DNA from: Aquifex aeolicus
Lineage (GTDB): Bacteria > Aquificota > Aquificia > Aquificales > Aquificaceae
DNA: 6,404 bases
Direction of reading: 5' to 3'
NCBI GenBank assembly: GCA_015662815.1
Contig: DQTK01000092.1
Span: 1 to 6,404 of the forward strand
Positions within the stretch are counted from its first letter, which is position 1; each line of letters starts with the position of its first letter. The position numbers were made by a program, and so were the translations under genes. Of the stretch, positions 1 through 6,201 are shown piece by piece. The notes below the pieces were generated by a model, which worked only from the letters and a program-made list of their open reading frames with translations, was not told the DNA's origin and did not search any database.

Positions 1-91
1 AACAAATGAAATTTCTCCAACCGCTTAATTCCAAGAATCTTACCTTTGAAAACAGTCCCTCAACCCTCTGTCGTATACTCTTTTGCTCCAT
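1..91 (-). CDS. Possible 5' end of a further gene (partial, hypothetical)
   Basis: An ATG at 91-89 opens a minus-strand frame that runs 30 codons without a stop to the left edge. It begins MEQKSIRQRVEGLFSK and then reads VRFLELSGWRNFIC. An AAGGA ribosome-binding site (100-96) sits 4 nt upstream, and an in-frame TAA lies just before the site, so this ATG is the earliest start available. The frame follows the TPR gene in the same direction after 59 nt. The fragment is charged, has no signal peptide, and matches no family I recognise. Thirty open codons are weak evidence in themselves. The ribosome-binding site and the position behind a co-directional gene are what favour it over the plus-strand frame covering the same bases. 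Confidence 0.4.
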   Translation of the reverse strand, partial: MEQKSIRQRVEGLFSKVRFLELSGWRNFIC

Positions 92-95
92 ACTT

Positions 96-100
96 TCCTT
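96..100 (-). promoter_or_regulatory. Putative ribosome-binding site of the left-edge gene
   Basis: AAGGA reads on the minus strand 4 nt before the ATG at 91. The spacing is slightly short but usable. It is the main support for translating the partial frame at the left edge. The 92-150 gap that contains it otherwise shows only AT-rich sequence, with a TTATAC (128-123) resembling a -10 box but no recognisable -35. Confidence 0.35.
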
Positions 101-150
101 ATTTTACTTTTTCTCACCCAGCGTATAACCAATATTACTTAGTTATATAT

Positions 151-765
151 TTACTTTAACCTTAAATATTTTTTTGCCTCTGTATTTTCAGGGTCAAGGA
201 TTATAACATCTTTAAAAATCCTCATTGCCTTTTGTTTTTCATCGGTATGAAAATAAGCTTTTGCTAGGTACACTAAAAAATTAACATCTATAGGATAAAG
301 GTATAACATTTTTTCTGCTATTATTCTGACAAGATCATATTTTCTTTGTGCTTCAAGAGCCTGACATAAATAAAGATTTCCGTAATAGTTGTAATAATCC
401 TCTTTAAGGATTTCATACATTAATTCTTCTACCTCAGACCAACGATTTTGAGCTTTTAAAGGCAAAGAAAGCCCAAGTTTTGCTTCTACTGACGAAGGTG
501 AAATCTTTACAGCTTTTCTGTAATGAAATTCTGAGTTTTTATACTTTCCCCATAAGTAATAAAGCCATCCCAAGCGCAAGTTAATTGTATAACCGTTAGG
601 ATATGCTTCGTAGACGGGTAGTAAAGCCCTTATAGCGTTTTCATAATCTCTAACCTTTTCGTACATATAAGATCTGTAATATGCTTCCTTTATTTGCTTG
701 TAGTTGAGTTTCTCCTCTGCAAAACTAAGTAACGAGAACAAAAGAGCGATTAACAATAACCGCAT
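151..765 (-). CDS. Secreted TPR-repeat protein (periplasmic scaffold)
   Basis: A 204-residue protein with a short N-terminal signal peptide (residues 1-16, MR followed by a Leu/Ile/Phe-rich core, likely cleaved after SFA). The rest is about five tetratricopeptide repeats at roughly residues 23-56, 57-90, 91-124, 125-158 and 159-192. The repeats show the usual spacing of small and aromatic residues and end in Pro-containing turns (YP, SP, YP, DP). TPR solenoids act as protein-protein scaffolds, and the signal sequence places this one in the periplasm. There is no lipobox cysteine. The ATG directly abuts the stop codon of the upstream barrel gene, and only a weak AGGA lies 12 nt upstream, so translational coupling is likely. 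The pairing suggests a TPR scaffold serving an outer-membrane barrel, as in split AlgK/AlgE-like or YaiO-like arrangements. That comparison is inference, and the partner and substrate are unknown. Confidence 0.92.
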   Translation of the reverse strand: MRLLLIALLFSLLSFAEEKLNYKQIKEAYYRSYMYEKVRDYENAIRALLPVYEAYPNGYTINLRLGWLYYLWGKYKNSEFHYRKAVKISPSSVEAKLGLSLPLKAQNRWSEVEELMYEILKEDYYNYYGNLYLCQALEAQRKYDLVRIIAEKMLYLYPIDVNFLVYLAKAYFHTDEKQKAMRIFKDVIILDPENTEAKKYLRLK

Positions 766-1647
766 TTAAAAATGATATCCTACAGAAAGAGATACTACAT
801 AAGTTTTTACTTCATTTGTGGCTTGCCCCTGCACATCTTCCTTGTAAGAGGCAAATCCCAAGTTTCCTGAAACGGAGAATTTTTTATTAAAGTAGTACTT
901 ACCCTGTAAATTCAGCCTCCACGTATAAGGTTCTTTTAGGTTGTAAACTACAAATCCACCTTTATCAACTTCAAAAATTCTTTTACCTAAGGAAATATTT
1001 AAGGATAGGGAATAATTACTTGTAAAGTAAGTTCCTCCAATACCAGCATAGTAGTAGTTCTTCTTGGAAAGTCTTTGCATATCTGCAGTCCATTTAGATT
1101 TATTTATATGTATAGTTCCTAAGAATCCGTCAAAGTAAAAACCCGTGTAATAGTTCTTCCAAATATAAAAACCACTGTGTAATTTAACCTGATTGAGATT
1201 AACTCCGTACTTATAATCACTAAATGTGTATTCTAAACCGGTGTTCCATTTATATTTTTTCACGTAACCTAAATCCATAAAAAATACTTTCCCTCCCTTA
1301 GATACGTGCTCATTAGGAGTTGCTATGTAATGGATACCTATTTTTCCATACCAAGGAATTAATTGATAATTTGTATAAGATAATACATAGTCACTTTGAT
1401 TCCAATCACTTGTAGAATTTTTAAAATTCAAAAGTGTGTGCCCAATAGACCATTCAACTACGTGGAAACCTTTATTTATGGAAATACTTCCATATACAGT
1501 CAAATCGTACCCGCTTTCCTTGCTATCACTGTTACTGTAGTTTATGTAAGTTAAATAAGGTGCAATGTAGAAGTTTATATCCGTAGCTTTTACTACTTTG
1601 GTTGCTCCACATATTAATAAACTGCCCACCAAAATTATTCTCTTCAT
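766..1647 (-). CDS. Outer-membrane beta-barrel protein, possibly YaiO-like
   Basis: A 293-residue protein starting at the ATG at 1647. The frame stays open upstream to another ATG at 1737, but this internal start gives a proper signal peptide (MKRIILVGSLLICG, likely cut after VVKA at residue 21), while the longer version would bury it. The mature part is about 270 residues of alternating polar/aromatic stretches rich in Tyr, Gly, Asn and Ser, separated by short turns. It looks like about 12 amphipathic beta strands. It ends in SLSVGYHF: the terminal Phe and alternating hydrophobics form a classic BAM recognition signal. The C-terminal half (GKR-FEVD-GG, then strands with KYYFN and LGFASY) is reminiscent of the YaiO barrel family, but this is from memory and uncertain. 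No strong Shine-Dalgarno precedes the start. The gene is divergent from the transporter-peptidase gene and forms an abutting pair with the downstream TPR gene. Confidence 0.8.
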   Translation of the reverse strand: MKRIILVGSLLICGATKVVKATDINFYIAPYLTYINYSNSDSKESGYDLTVYGSISINKGFHVVEWSIGHTLLNFKNSTSDWNQSDYVLSYTNYQLIPWYGKIGIHYIATPNEHVSKGGKVFFMDLGYVKKYKWNTGLEYTFSDYKYGVNLNQVKLHSGFYIWKNYYTGFYFDGFLGTIHINKSKWTADMQRLSKKNYYYAGIGGTYFTSNYSLSLNISLGKRIFEVDKGGFVVYNLKEPYTWRLNLQGKYYFNKKFSVSGNLGFASYKEDVQGQATNEVKTYVVSLSVGYHF

Positions 1648-1649
1648 AC

Positions 1650-1655
1650 TATAAT
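1650..1655 (+). promoter_or_regulatory. Consensus-like -10 box for the transporter-peptidase gene
   Basis: A perfect TATAAT lies in the short divergent gap, 5 nt before the ATG at 1661. Transcription would start at about 1662. No convincing -35 lies 16-18 nt upstream. The position implies either a leaderless message beginning at the ATG or a very short leader containing the GAGGAG at 1669-1674. Confidence 0.4.
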
Positions 1656-1660
1656 TTTCT

Positions 1661-3790
1661 ATGAATTTGAGGAGATTGCAAAGTATAAGTTTGGTAAAAA
1701 AATTTTTTGATACTGTTAAATACTGGGTAAGTCCCATTTTAAAGTCCTACTCCGGAATACTATTTATACCTTATGCTAAAGCAGGTCTGGCTCTATTTAT
1801 TCTGACTTTCCTTGATTTCAATGTAGGTATATCCGGATTAACAGCTATACTTTCGGCTTACCTTTTTGCCAAGTTTTTAGGATTTTCAAAAAACTTCCTA
1901 AGTTTAGACTACTACATTTACAACCCGTTACTCGTAGGTCTGGGAATAGGTTTTCTCTTTAAGTTTTCCCTTTTAACAGCCATATTTATAATAGTCCTAT
2001 CTATTTTTACTTTCTTACTTACTTATACAGCTTCAAATGTTCTTAGTTACTACTTTAAACTTCCTGTACTTTCTATTCCATTCGTAATAATAAGTGTAAT
2101 AGCATATCTTGCTTCTTATAAATACTCAAACCTATTTGTCCACTACTTATACCATCATGCTGCCGATTTTGGCAGTCATTTACCTAAATTTTGGGAAGGG
2201 TTCTTTAAATCACTTGGAGCTATTTTCTTTTTTCCTTATACATTACCAGGTATTGTTATCTTCATAGTTCTGTTAATGTACTCACGGATATTAGCTTTTC
2301 TTTCTTTAATAGGTTTTCTCTTAGGAACTACTTTCTTAGGATTTATGAGCGGGAATTTTGAAAGTGTATATTCTGATATCTACTCCTTCAATTACATTCT
2401 TATATCTTTAGCATTAGGAGGAGTTTTTCTTATCCCTCATCCTAAAAGTTATCTAATAGCCCTCATAGGTGTGATGGTCTCCGTTCCTGTCGTTGAGGCA
2501 TCCAAGGTATTTTTTGAACATTATGGTATTCCTATTTTTGCAATACCTTTTAATACTGTAGTGTTACTTTTTGTATATACCCTCTCACTACTCGGATACA
2601 GGTACATAACTTATTACTACAGGGGAACACCTGAGAGAACGTTAGATTACTTCCTTACCTATTTAAGAAGATTTCCTTACCAAGCAAGAGCTATTTCCCT
2701 CCCCTTTAGTGGTAAATGGACTGTATGGCAATCGTTTGACGACGAGTGGACTCACAAAGGAGCATGGAAACACGCTTTAGACTTTGTTATTACCGACGAG
2801 GAAGGAAGAACTTATCGCGGTGAAGGAATTTATTTGACTGATTACTATGCCTTTAGAAAACCCGTTCTTTCTCCTGTGGACGGTGTAGTAGTAGAAGTAG
2901 TTGACGGATTTCCCGACAATCCCCCAGGACAAGCTGATAAGAAGAATAACTGGGGTAATTACGTGATAATTTACGATTGGAGGGGTTTTTACGTTCTTAT
3001 ATGTCACTTAGCACAAAACTCTATAAAGGTAAAAACTGGAGATAAAGTACAGAGGGGAACTCTCTTAGGTCTTTGTGGAAATAGTGGATACTCTCCCCAA
3101 CCGCATATACACATGCATGTACAGCTCTACCCGAAAGCAGGTTCACCGACAGCTCCTTTTGTAATAGGTAACTTCCTAGTCGAAAACTATTCTTTAAAAG
3201 ATTTCTCAGTACCCAAAAAGGGTCAAAGCATAGAAGCATTTTTTCCAGATAAAGTATTAAGTGAAAAATTCAACTTACTACTGGATGAAAATTATGAATT
3301 TGATGTTTTCTTAAATGATAAAAAAGTAGGAGAAATAAAATTGGAAGTTAAAATGGATACTGATGCCTCTTTTTACCTTACAGATGGAACGTCAAAAATT
3401 TATTTCGGCTTAAATAATGGATTCTTTTACATATACAACTTTGAAGGAGAAGATAATTCTTTTCTCAAAAAATTCTTTATTGCCGTTTCTAAAGTTCCTT
3501 TAAACCTTTCAAAACCAGTTAAATGGGAAGACAGCTTACCACTTGAAATTGTTAATGTAGGCATTTTAAAGCCTGTTCTCAGATTTCTAGGCTCTTTTTA
3601 TCATGACGCTTACAGCGTTAAAAGCACGTTTGAAAATAAAAATCAATTAGAGTATACATTCAAAATCCATGGAACCTTTGTAAAGGAAATTTCGGGAAAG
3701 GTAAAGATAAATTCAAAGGGTAAATTTGTGGAAAAATTGGAAATTAACGAGGAAGGGAAGAAATGGGTTTTTCAGATAAAACTTTTTTAG
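1661..3790 (+). CDS. Urea transporter-family channel fused to M23 metallopeptidase
   Basis: A 709-residue fusion. Residues ~35-315 are a urea-transporter (UT) family membrane domain of about ten hydrophobic segments with the internal duplication of that family: YNPLLVGLGIG at 87-97 in the first half and FNYILISLALGGVF at 243-256 in the second. Residues ~345-510 are an M23/LytM peptidase domain with zinc ligands and active-site residues visible: H371 and D374 in HALDF, H449 in ICHL, and H482/H484 in PHIHMH after GNSGYSPQ. M23 enzymes usually cut peptidoglycan cross-bridges or tailor cell-wall peptides. UT proteins pass urea or small amides down a gradient. Residues ~520-709 are hydrophilic, beta-prone and unrecognised. 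The even number of segments and positive residues on both flanks would place the peptidase in the cytoplasm, which conflicts with a wall-cutting role. The start is unsettled (1661 ATG, or a later start such as TTG 1691). The stop overlaps the convergent decarboxylase stop by 4 nt. Confidence 0.92.
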   Translation: MNLRRLQSISLVKKFFDTVKYWVSPILKSYSGILFIPYAKAGLALFILTFLDFNVGISGLTAILSAYLFAKFLGFSKNFLSLDYYIYNPLLVGLGIGFLFKFSLLTAIFIIVLSIFTFLLTYTASNVLSYYFKLPVLSIPFVIISVIAYLASYKYSNLFVHYLYHHAADFGSHLPKFWEGFFKSLGAIFFFPYTLPGIVIFIVLLMYSRILAFLSLIGFLLGTTFLGFMSGNFESVYSDIYSFNYILISLALGGVFLIPHPKSYLIALIGVMVSVPVVEASKVFFEHYGIPIFAIPFNTVVLLFVYTLSLLGYRYITYYYRGTPERTLDYFLTYLRRFPYQARAISLPFSGKWTVWQSFDDEWTHKGAWKHALDFVITDEEGRTYRGEGIYLTDYYAFRKPVLSPVDGVVVEVVDGFPDNPPGQADKKNNWGNYVIIYDWRGFYVLICHLAQNSIKVKTGDKVQRGTLLGLCGNSGYSPQPHIHMHVQLYPKAGSPTAPFVIGNFLVENYSLKDFSVPKKGQSIEAFFPDKVLSEKFNLLLDENYEFDVFLNDKKVGEIKLEVKMDTDASFYLTDGTSKIYFGLNNGFFYIYNFEGEDNSFLKKFFIAVSKVPLNLSKPVKWEDSLPLEIVNVGILKPVLRFLGSFYHDAYSVKSTFENKNQLEYTFKIHGTFVKEISGKVKINSKGKFVEKLEINEEGKKWVFQIKLF
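1669..1674 (+). promoter_or_regulatory. Internal Shine-Dalgarno-like GAGGAG
   Basis: A strong GAGGAG lies 5 nt inside the longest version of the transporter-peptidase frame. In-frame candidates behind it are TTG 1676 (1 nt away, too close), ATA 1685 (10 nt, a rare start codon) and TTG 1691 (16 nt, a long spacing). None is ideal, so the true start stays open. The codons between 1661 and 1691 encode only MNLRRLQSIS, so the choice does not affect the domains. Confidence 0.4.
1682..1687 (-). promoter_or_regulatory. Possible -10 box for the barrel/TPR gene pair
   Basis: TATACT reads on the minus strand 34 nt before the barrel ATG at 1647. The hexamer 17 nt further upstream (1710-1705, TCAAAA) matches a -35 poorly. 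If used, this promoter would be interleaved with the divergent transporter-peptidase start region. It rests on one AT-rich hexamer. Confidence 0.25.
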
Positions 3791-5139
3791 GTTAATTTAA
3801 GCCTTTCGGGCAATCTTTCCTTGCTCTCTATGTCGTCTATATTTTCAGCTTCTCTTATGAGATCTACTTCTCCGTTCATACCTATGAGAACTACATTAGG
3901 TCTGTACCTTATGAACTGCATCCATTGGGTAACGTTGTAAGCTCCAACAGGGGAAATAATAAGCTTCGTACCTCTTGGCAGTGGTGGCAAATACTCAACA
4001 TCGTTTATTACATCTATATTCATACATAAGGGTCCGTATAAAATACTCGGTTCAGGTGCTCCGTGCAAATGTCTATCAACTTCAACCTTAAAGTTATACC
4101 AAAAAGCTGTAAATAGTAAGTTCACCCCCGCGTCTAAAATATAACCTCTGAACCCGTTAGGTAATCTTTTTGTGGCATAAACAGTTGTTATAAGATAACC
4201 CGCCTCATCAACAATAGCCCTCCCGGCTTCTATTATAAGTTTCGGGAAGTCTCCGGGTCTTAGGTTTTCAAGCAATGCAGTGGTTATTCTTTCCGCATAC
4301 TCTTCAACGTCGGGAACAGCTATTTCCGCAGGTAGGTATACACCTTTTAATCTATTCTTTGAAGGAAGTCCTCCTCCTATATCTAGATACTCTATCTTAA
4401 AGCCATAATTATCCTCTATATGATAAGCAAAGTTTACCATTTTTTTAACTTCATTCTCATAAGCTTCCGGTTCAAGGATAAATGTGCCGATATGACAGTG
4501 TAAACCGTTAAGCTCAAGCCATTCACTTGACGCAATTCTCTTCACAGCATCTTCAGCTTGTCCGCTTTCTAGATTAAAACCAAACCTATCCCATCGTGGT
4601 TGTATTCCTGTATCCATATTTATGCGTATTCCTATTTTTACCTTTTGCCCGAGCTCCTTTGCTATTTCCTCAATATCAGCCAGCTCTTCAAAGGTGTCAG
4701 CGTTTATTTTAGCTCCTTCTAAAATAGCAATTCTCAAGGCTTCCTTCGGTTTATAAGGACCATTAAAAATTATCTGATGTCCCGGAATACCTAATCTTCT
4801 AGCTTTTTCGTATTCAAACTCGGACACAACTTCTGCAGTTTCACCTTCTTGATGAAGGATTGCACATATCGCTTTTAAGTAATTTGTTTTATAAGACCAT
4901 GTAAATTCTACATTAGGATAACGAGTTTCAAAGGCTTGCTTCAATCTCCTGAACTGTTGTCTTAGTTTCCTTTCTGAAAAAACGAATAGAGGTGAACCGA
5001 ATTTCTCAACAAGTTCTTTTATAGAAACACCATCTATTTCTGTCCTTACCCTTGAACTGAAATATGCCTTTCCTCCCAGCTTATTGGAAAGTCCTATTCT
5101 TATTGGGTTTATAACAGGTTTTTCATAAGCTTTTTTCAT
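3787..5139 (-). CDS. Fold-type III PLP-dependent amino-acid decarboxylase, substrate unknown
   Basis: A 450-residue member of the diaminopimelate/ornithine/arginine decarboxylase superfamily: an alanine-racemase-like TIM barrel followed by a C-terminal beta domain. Visible landmarks are the PLP Schiff-base lysine K84 in SYKTNY, H216 in LHCHIG, the phosphate-binding glycines 255-257 in DIGGGLP, EAGR at 304-307 (usually EPGR), C372 in GPLCMNID, and GAYN at 399-402. Such enzymes remove the alpha-carboxylate of a basic amino acid, using an active site formed across a dimer. True LysA carries CES(G/S)D where this protein has CMNID, and it is longer than typical LysA, with about 30 extra N-terminal residues. 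It is therefore probably not the lysine-biosynthesis enzyme. A GGGGAGG site (5154-5148) sits 8 nt before the ATG. The gene follows the ATP-grasp gene by 3 nt, which implies a shared pathway. The decarboxylase class is secure; the substrate is not. Confidence 0.92.
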   Translation of the reverse strand: MKKAYEKPVINPIRIGLSNKLGGKAYFSSRVRTEIDGVSIKELVEKFGSPLFVFSERKLRQQFRRLKQAFETRYPNVEFTWSYKTNYLKAICAILHQEGETAEVVSEFEYEKARRLGIPGHQIIFNGPYKPKEALRIAILEGAKINADTFEELADIEEIAKELGQKVKIGIRINMDTGIQPRWDRFGFNLESGQAEDAVKRIASSEWLELNGLHCHIGTFILEPEAYENEVKKMVNFAYHIEDNYGFKIEYLDIGGGLPSKNRLKGVYLPAEIAVPDVEEYAERITTALLENLRPGDFPKLIIEAGRAIVDEAGYLITTVYATKRLPNGFRGYILDAGVNLLFTAFWYNFKVEVDRHLHGAPEPSILYGPLCMNIDVINDVEYLPPLPRGTKLIISPVGAYNVTQWMQFIRYRPNVVLIGMNGEVDLIREAENIDDIESKERLPERLKLT

Positions 5140-5142
5140 TTT

Positions 5143-6183
5143 TTAAACCTCCCCTGTAGTTGCAATTTTCTGAAAAACTTTCATATCCGTAACAAAATCG
5201 TCGGTAAACCTAATGTACAGTTTACCTACTTCATAATTCCACTCCCTTGGAGGCTCTTCTCCCAAAGATGCCATTAAAAGCCTTGCAGGTAAGTTAATAC
5301 CTGCCCCGGTGGCAAAGAAAACCCAAGCGGGGAATCTAGGATTTATCTCTATTAAATAGAGTTCTTCTCTTTGTGCATCGTATATACACTCCAATTCAAA
5401 TGCTCCTCTCCATTTAAATTCTTTTACAAAATTCTCAGCAGCTTCTATCATCTTAGGATTTTTTATGGTTACTCCCGTCCAGATTTTTCCTAGCTGCGTA
5501 ATCCAAAGTTTTTTTATATTTAGAAACCCAAAATGTCCACCTTCACCGTCTCCTACACCAACAAGGTTAATTTCTTCACCTTGAACAACTTCCTGAACTA
5601 TTACCGGGTATCCCCATTCTGCAACTATTACGTTAAACTTTTCAACAGCCTCGGCGTAGTTATAAACTTTATAAGCTTTATAGAATAGTCCCTTGAGCAT
5701 TGCAGGGTATCCTACTTGGTTCAAGGCATTTTGAAGCGTCTTATAATCTATAACCGTAAAAGTTTTCGGGCTTTTTACTCCAATTTTTTCTGCAATCTCT
5801 GGAAGCTTTTCCTTTGAACGTAATCTAAACTGTTCTCTCGTAGGGAGAAAGCTAGCTATCCCATAAGATTTTAACCTTTCAGAGTATTCAATATAGAGAG
5901 GTAATTCAGCATCTAGTGTAGGAATAACAGCATCAATTTCACAAGAGTTTTTTATGTATAAAAGTCTTTCTATGTAGCTATCTGCTCCCTGAGATGGATA
6001 GGGCATTAAATAAGATTTTTCTATAAGCCAATTCATATACACACCCGGTTCCATTGGATCATAGGCTAGACCTATTATGCGAATATCCTTATTCCATTCC
6101 TTTAAACTTTTAGCAACCCCTACACCCGGCCCGGGATTATCAACTGCATTTATTCCTGAAATCCCAACCGCTAAAACTTTCAT
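5143..6183 (-). CDS. ATP-grasp ligase (CarB/biotin carboxylase-like), substrate unknown
   Basis: A 346-residue ATP-grasp enzyme. It opens with a Rossmann-like pre-ATP-grasp strand (VLAVGISG, then a Gly/Pro-rich loop at 16-23). The ATP-grasp core follows: K164 in AMLKG for ATP phosphate contact, QEVVQGEE at 197-204, and the Mg-binding set E263/E265 in FELE plus E279, N281 and R283 in LIEINPRFP. Family members activate a carboxylate as an acyl-phosphate and join it to an amine, thiol or similar nucleophile. The overall form resembles CarB- or PylC-like stand-alone ligases, but nothing in the sequence identifies the acid or the amine. Its position between a PqqD-like gene and a decarboxylase suggests amide or peptide bond formation on a small molecule or peptide. 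The ATG at 6183 has a GAGGAG 5 nt upstream, so the start is well supported. Confidence 0.92.
   Translation of the reverse strand: MKVLAVGISGINAVDNPGPGVGVAKSLKEWNKDIRIIGLAYDPMEPGVYMNWLIEKSYLMPYPSQGADSYIERLLYIKNSCEIDAVIPTLDAELPLYIEYSERLKSYGIASFLPTREQFRLRSKEKLPEIAEKIGVKSPKTFTVIDYKTLQNALNQVGYPAMLKGLFYKAYKVYNYAEAVEKFNVIVAEWGYPVIVQEVVQGEEINLVGVGDGEGGHFGFLNIKKLWITQLGKIWTGVTIKNPKMIEAAENFVKEFKWRGAFELECIYDAQREELYLIEINPRFPAWVFFATGAGINLPARLLMASLGEEPPREWNYEVGKLYIRFTDDFVTDMKVFQKIATTGEV
5148..5154 (-). promoter_or_regulatory. Ribosome-binding site of the decarboxylase gene
   Basis: GGGGAGG on the minus strand, 8 nt before the ATG at 5139. It lies inside the last codons of the ATP-grasp gene (coding GEV and stop), so the two genes are tightly coupled. 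It confirms the decarboxylase start and its long N-terminus. Confidence 0.8.
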
Positions 6184-6188
6184 TTTCT

Positions 6189-6194
6189 CTCCTC
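6189..6194 (-). promoter_or_regulatory. Ribosome-binding site of the ATP-grasp gene
   Basis: GAGGAG on the minus strand, 5 nt before the ATG at 6183, within the 18-nt gap after the PqqD-like stop codon. It fixes the ATP-grasp start and leaves no room for a separate promoter, so the genes are co-transcribed. Confidence 0.8.
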
Positions 6195-6201
6195 ACAAGA
6201 A

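Noticed and set aside
6..128. Plus-strand 40-codon open frame (MKFLQPLNSK...) at the left edge
   Set aside because: No ribosome-binding site, opposite in direction to its neighbours, and overlapping a minus-strand frame with better start signals.
1606..1647. Lipoprotein signal (LLIC) in the barrel protein
   Set aside because: The residue before Cys is Ile rather than Gly/Ala/Ser, and the following mature sequence is a barrel with a later signal-peptidase I type site.
1648..1737. Longer N-terminus for the barrel protein starting at 1737
   Set aside because: It would put 30 residues before an obvious signal peptide and overlap the start of the divergent gene.
2777..3239. Two minus-strand open frames of 76 and 72 codons
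   Set aside because: They lie entirely inside the M23 coding region, which is strongly supported by motifs. They resemble no family and are antisense shadows.
3801..3811. GCC...GGC hairpin just past the convergent stop codons, as a terminator
   Set aside because: Only a three-pair stem, no T-run on either strand, and it lies inside the decarboxylase coding sequence.
3787..5139. Calling the decarboxylase lysA
   Set aside because: The CES motif of diaminopimelate decarboxylase is changed to CMN, the N-terminus is extended, and the operon partners are not lysine-pathway genes.
5143..6183. Calling the ATP-grasp gene pylC or a pyrrolysine gene
   Set aside because: The general fold is similar, but no pylB/pylD/pylS-like gene is visible and the motifs are generic to ATP-grasp ligases.
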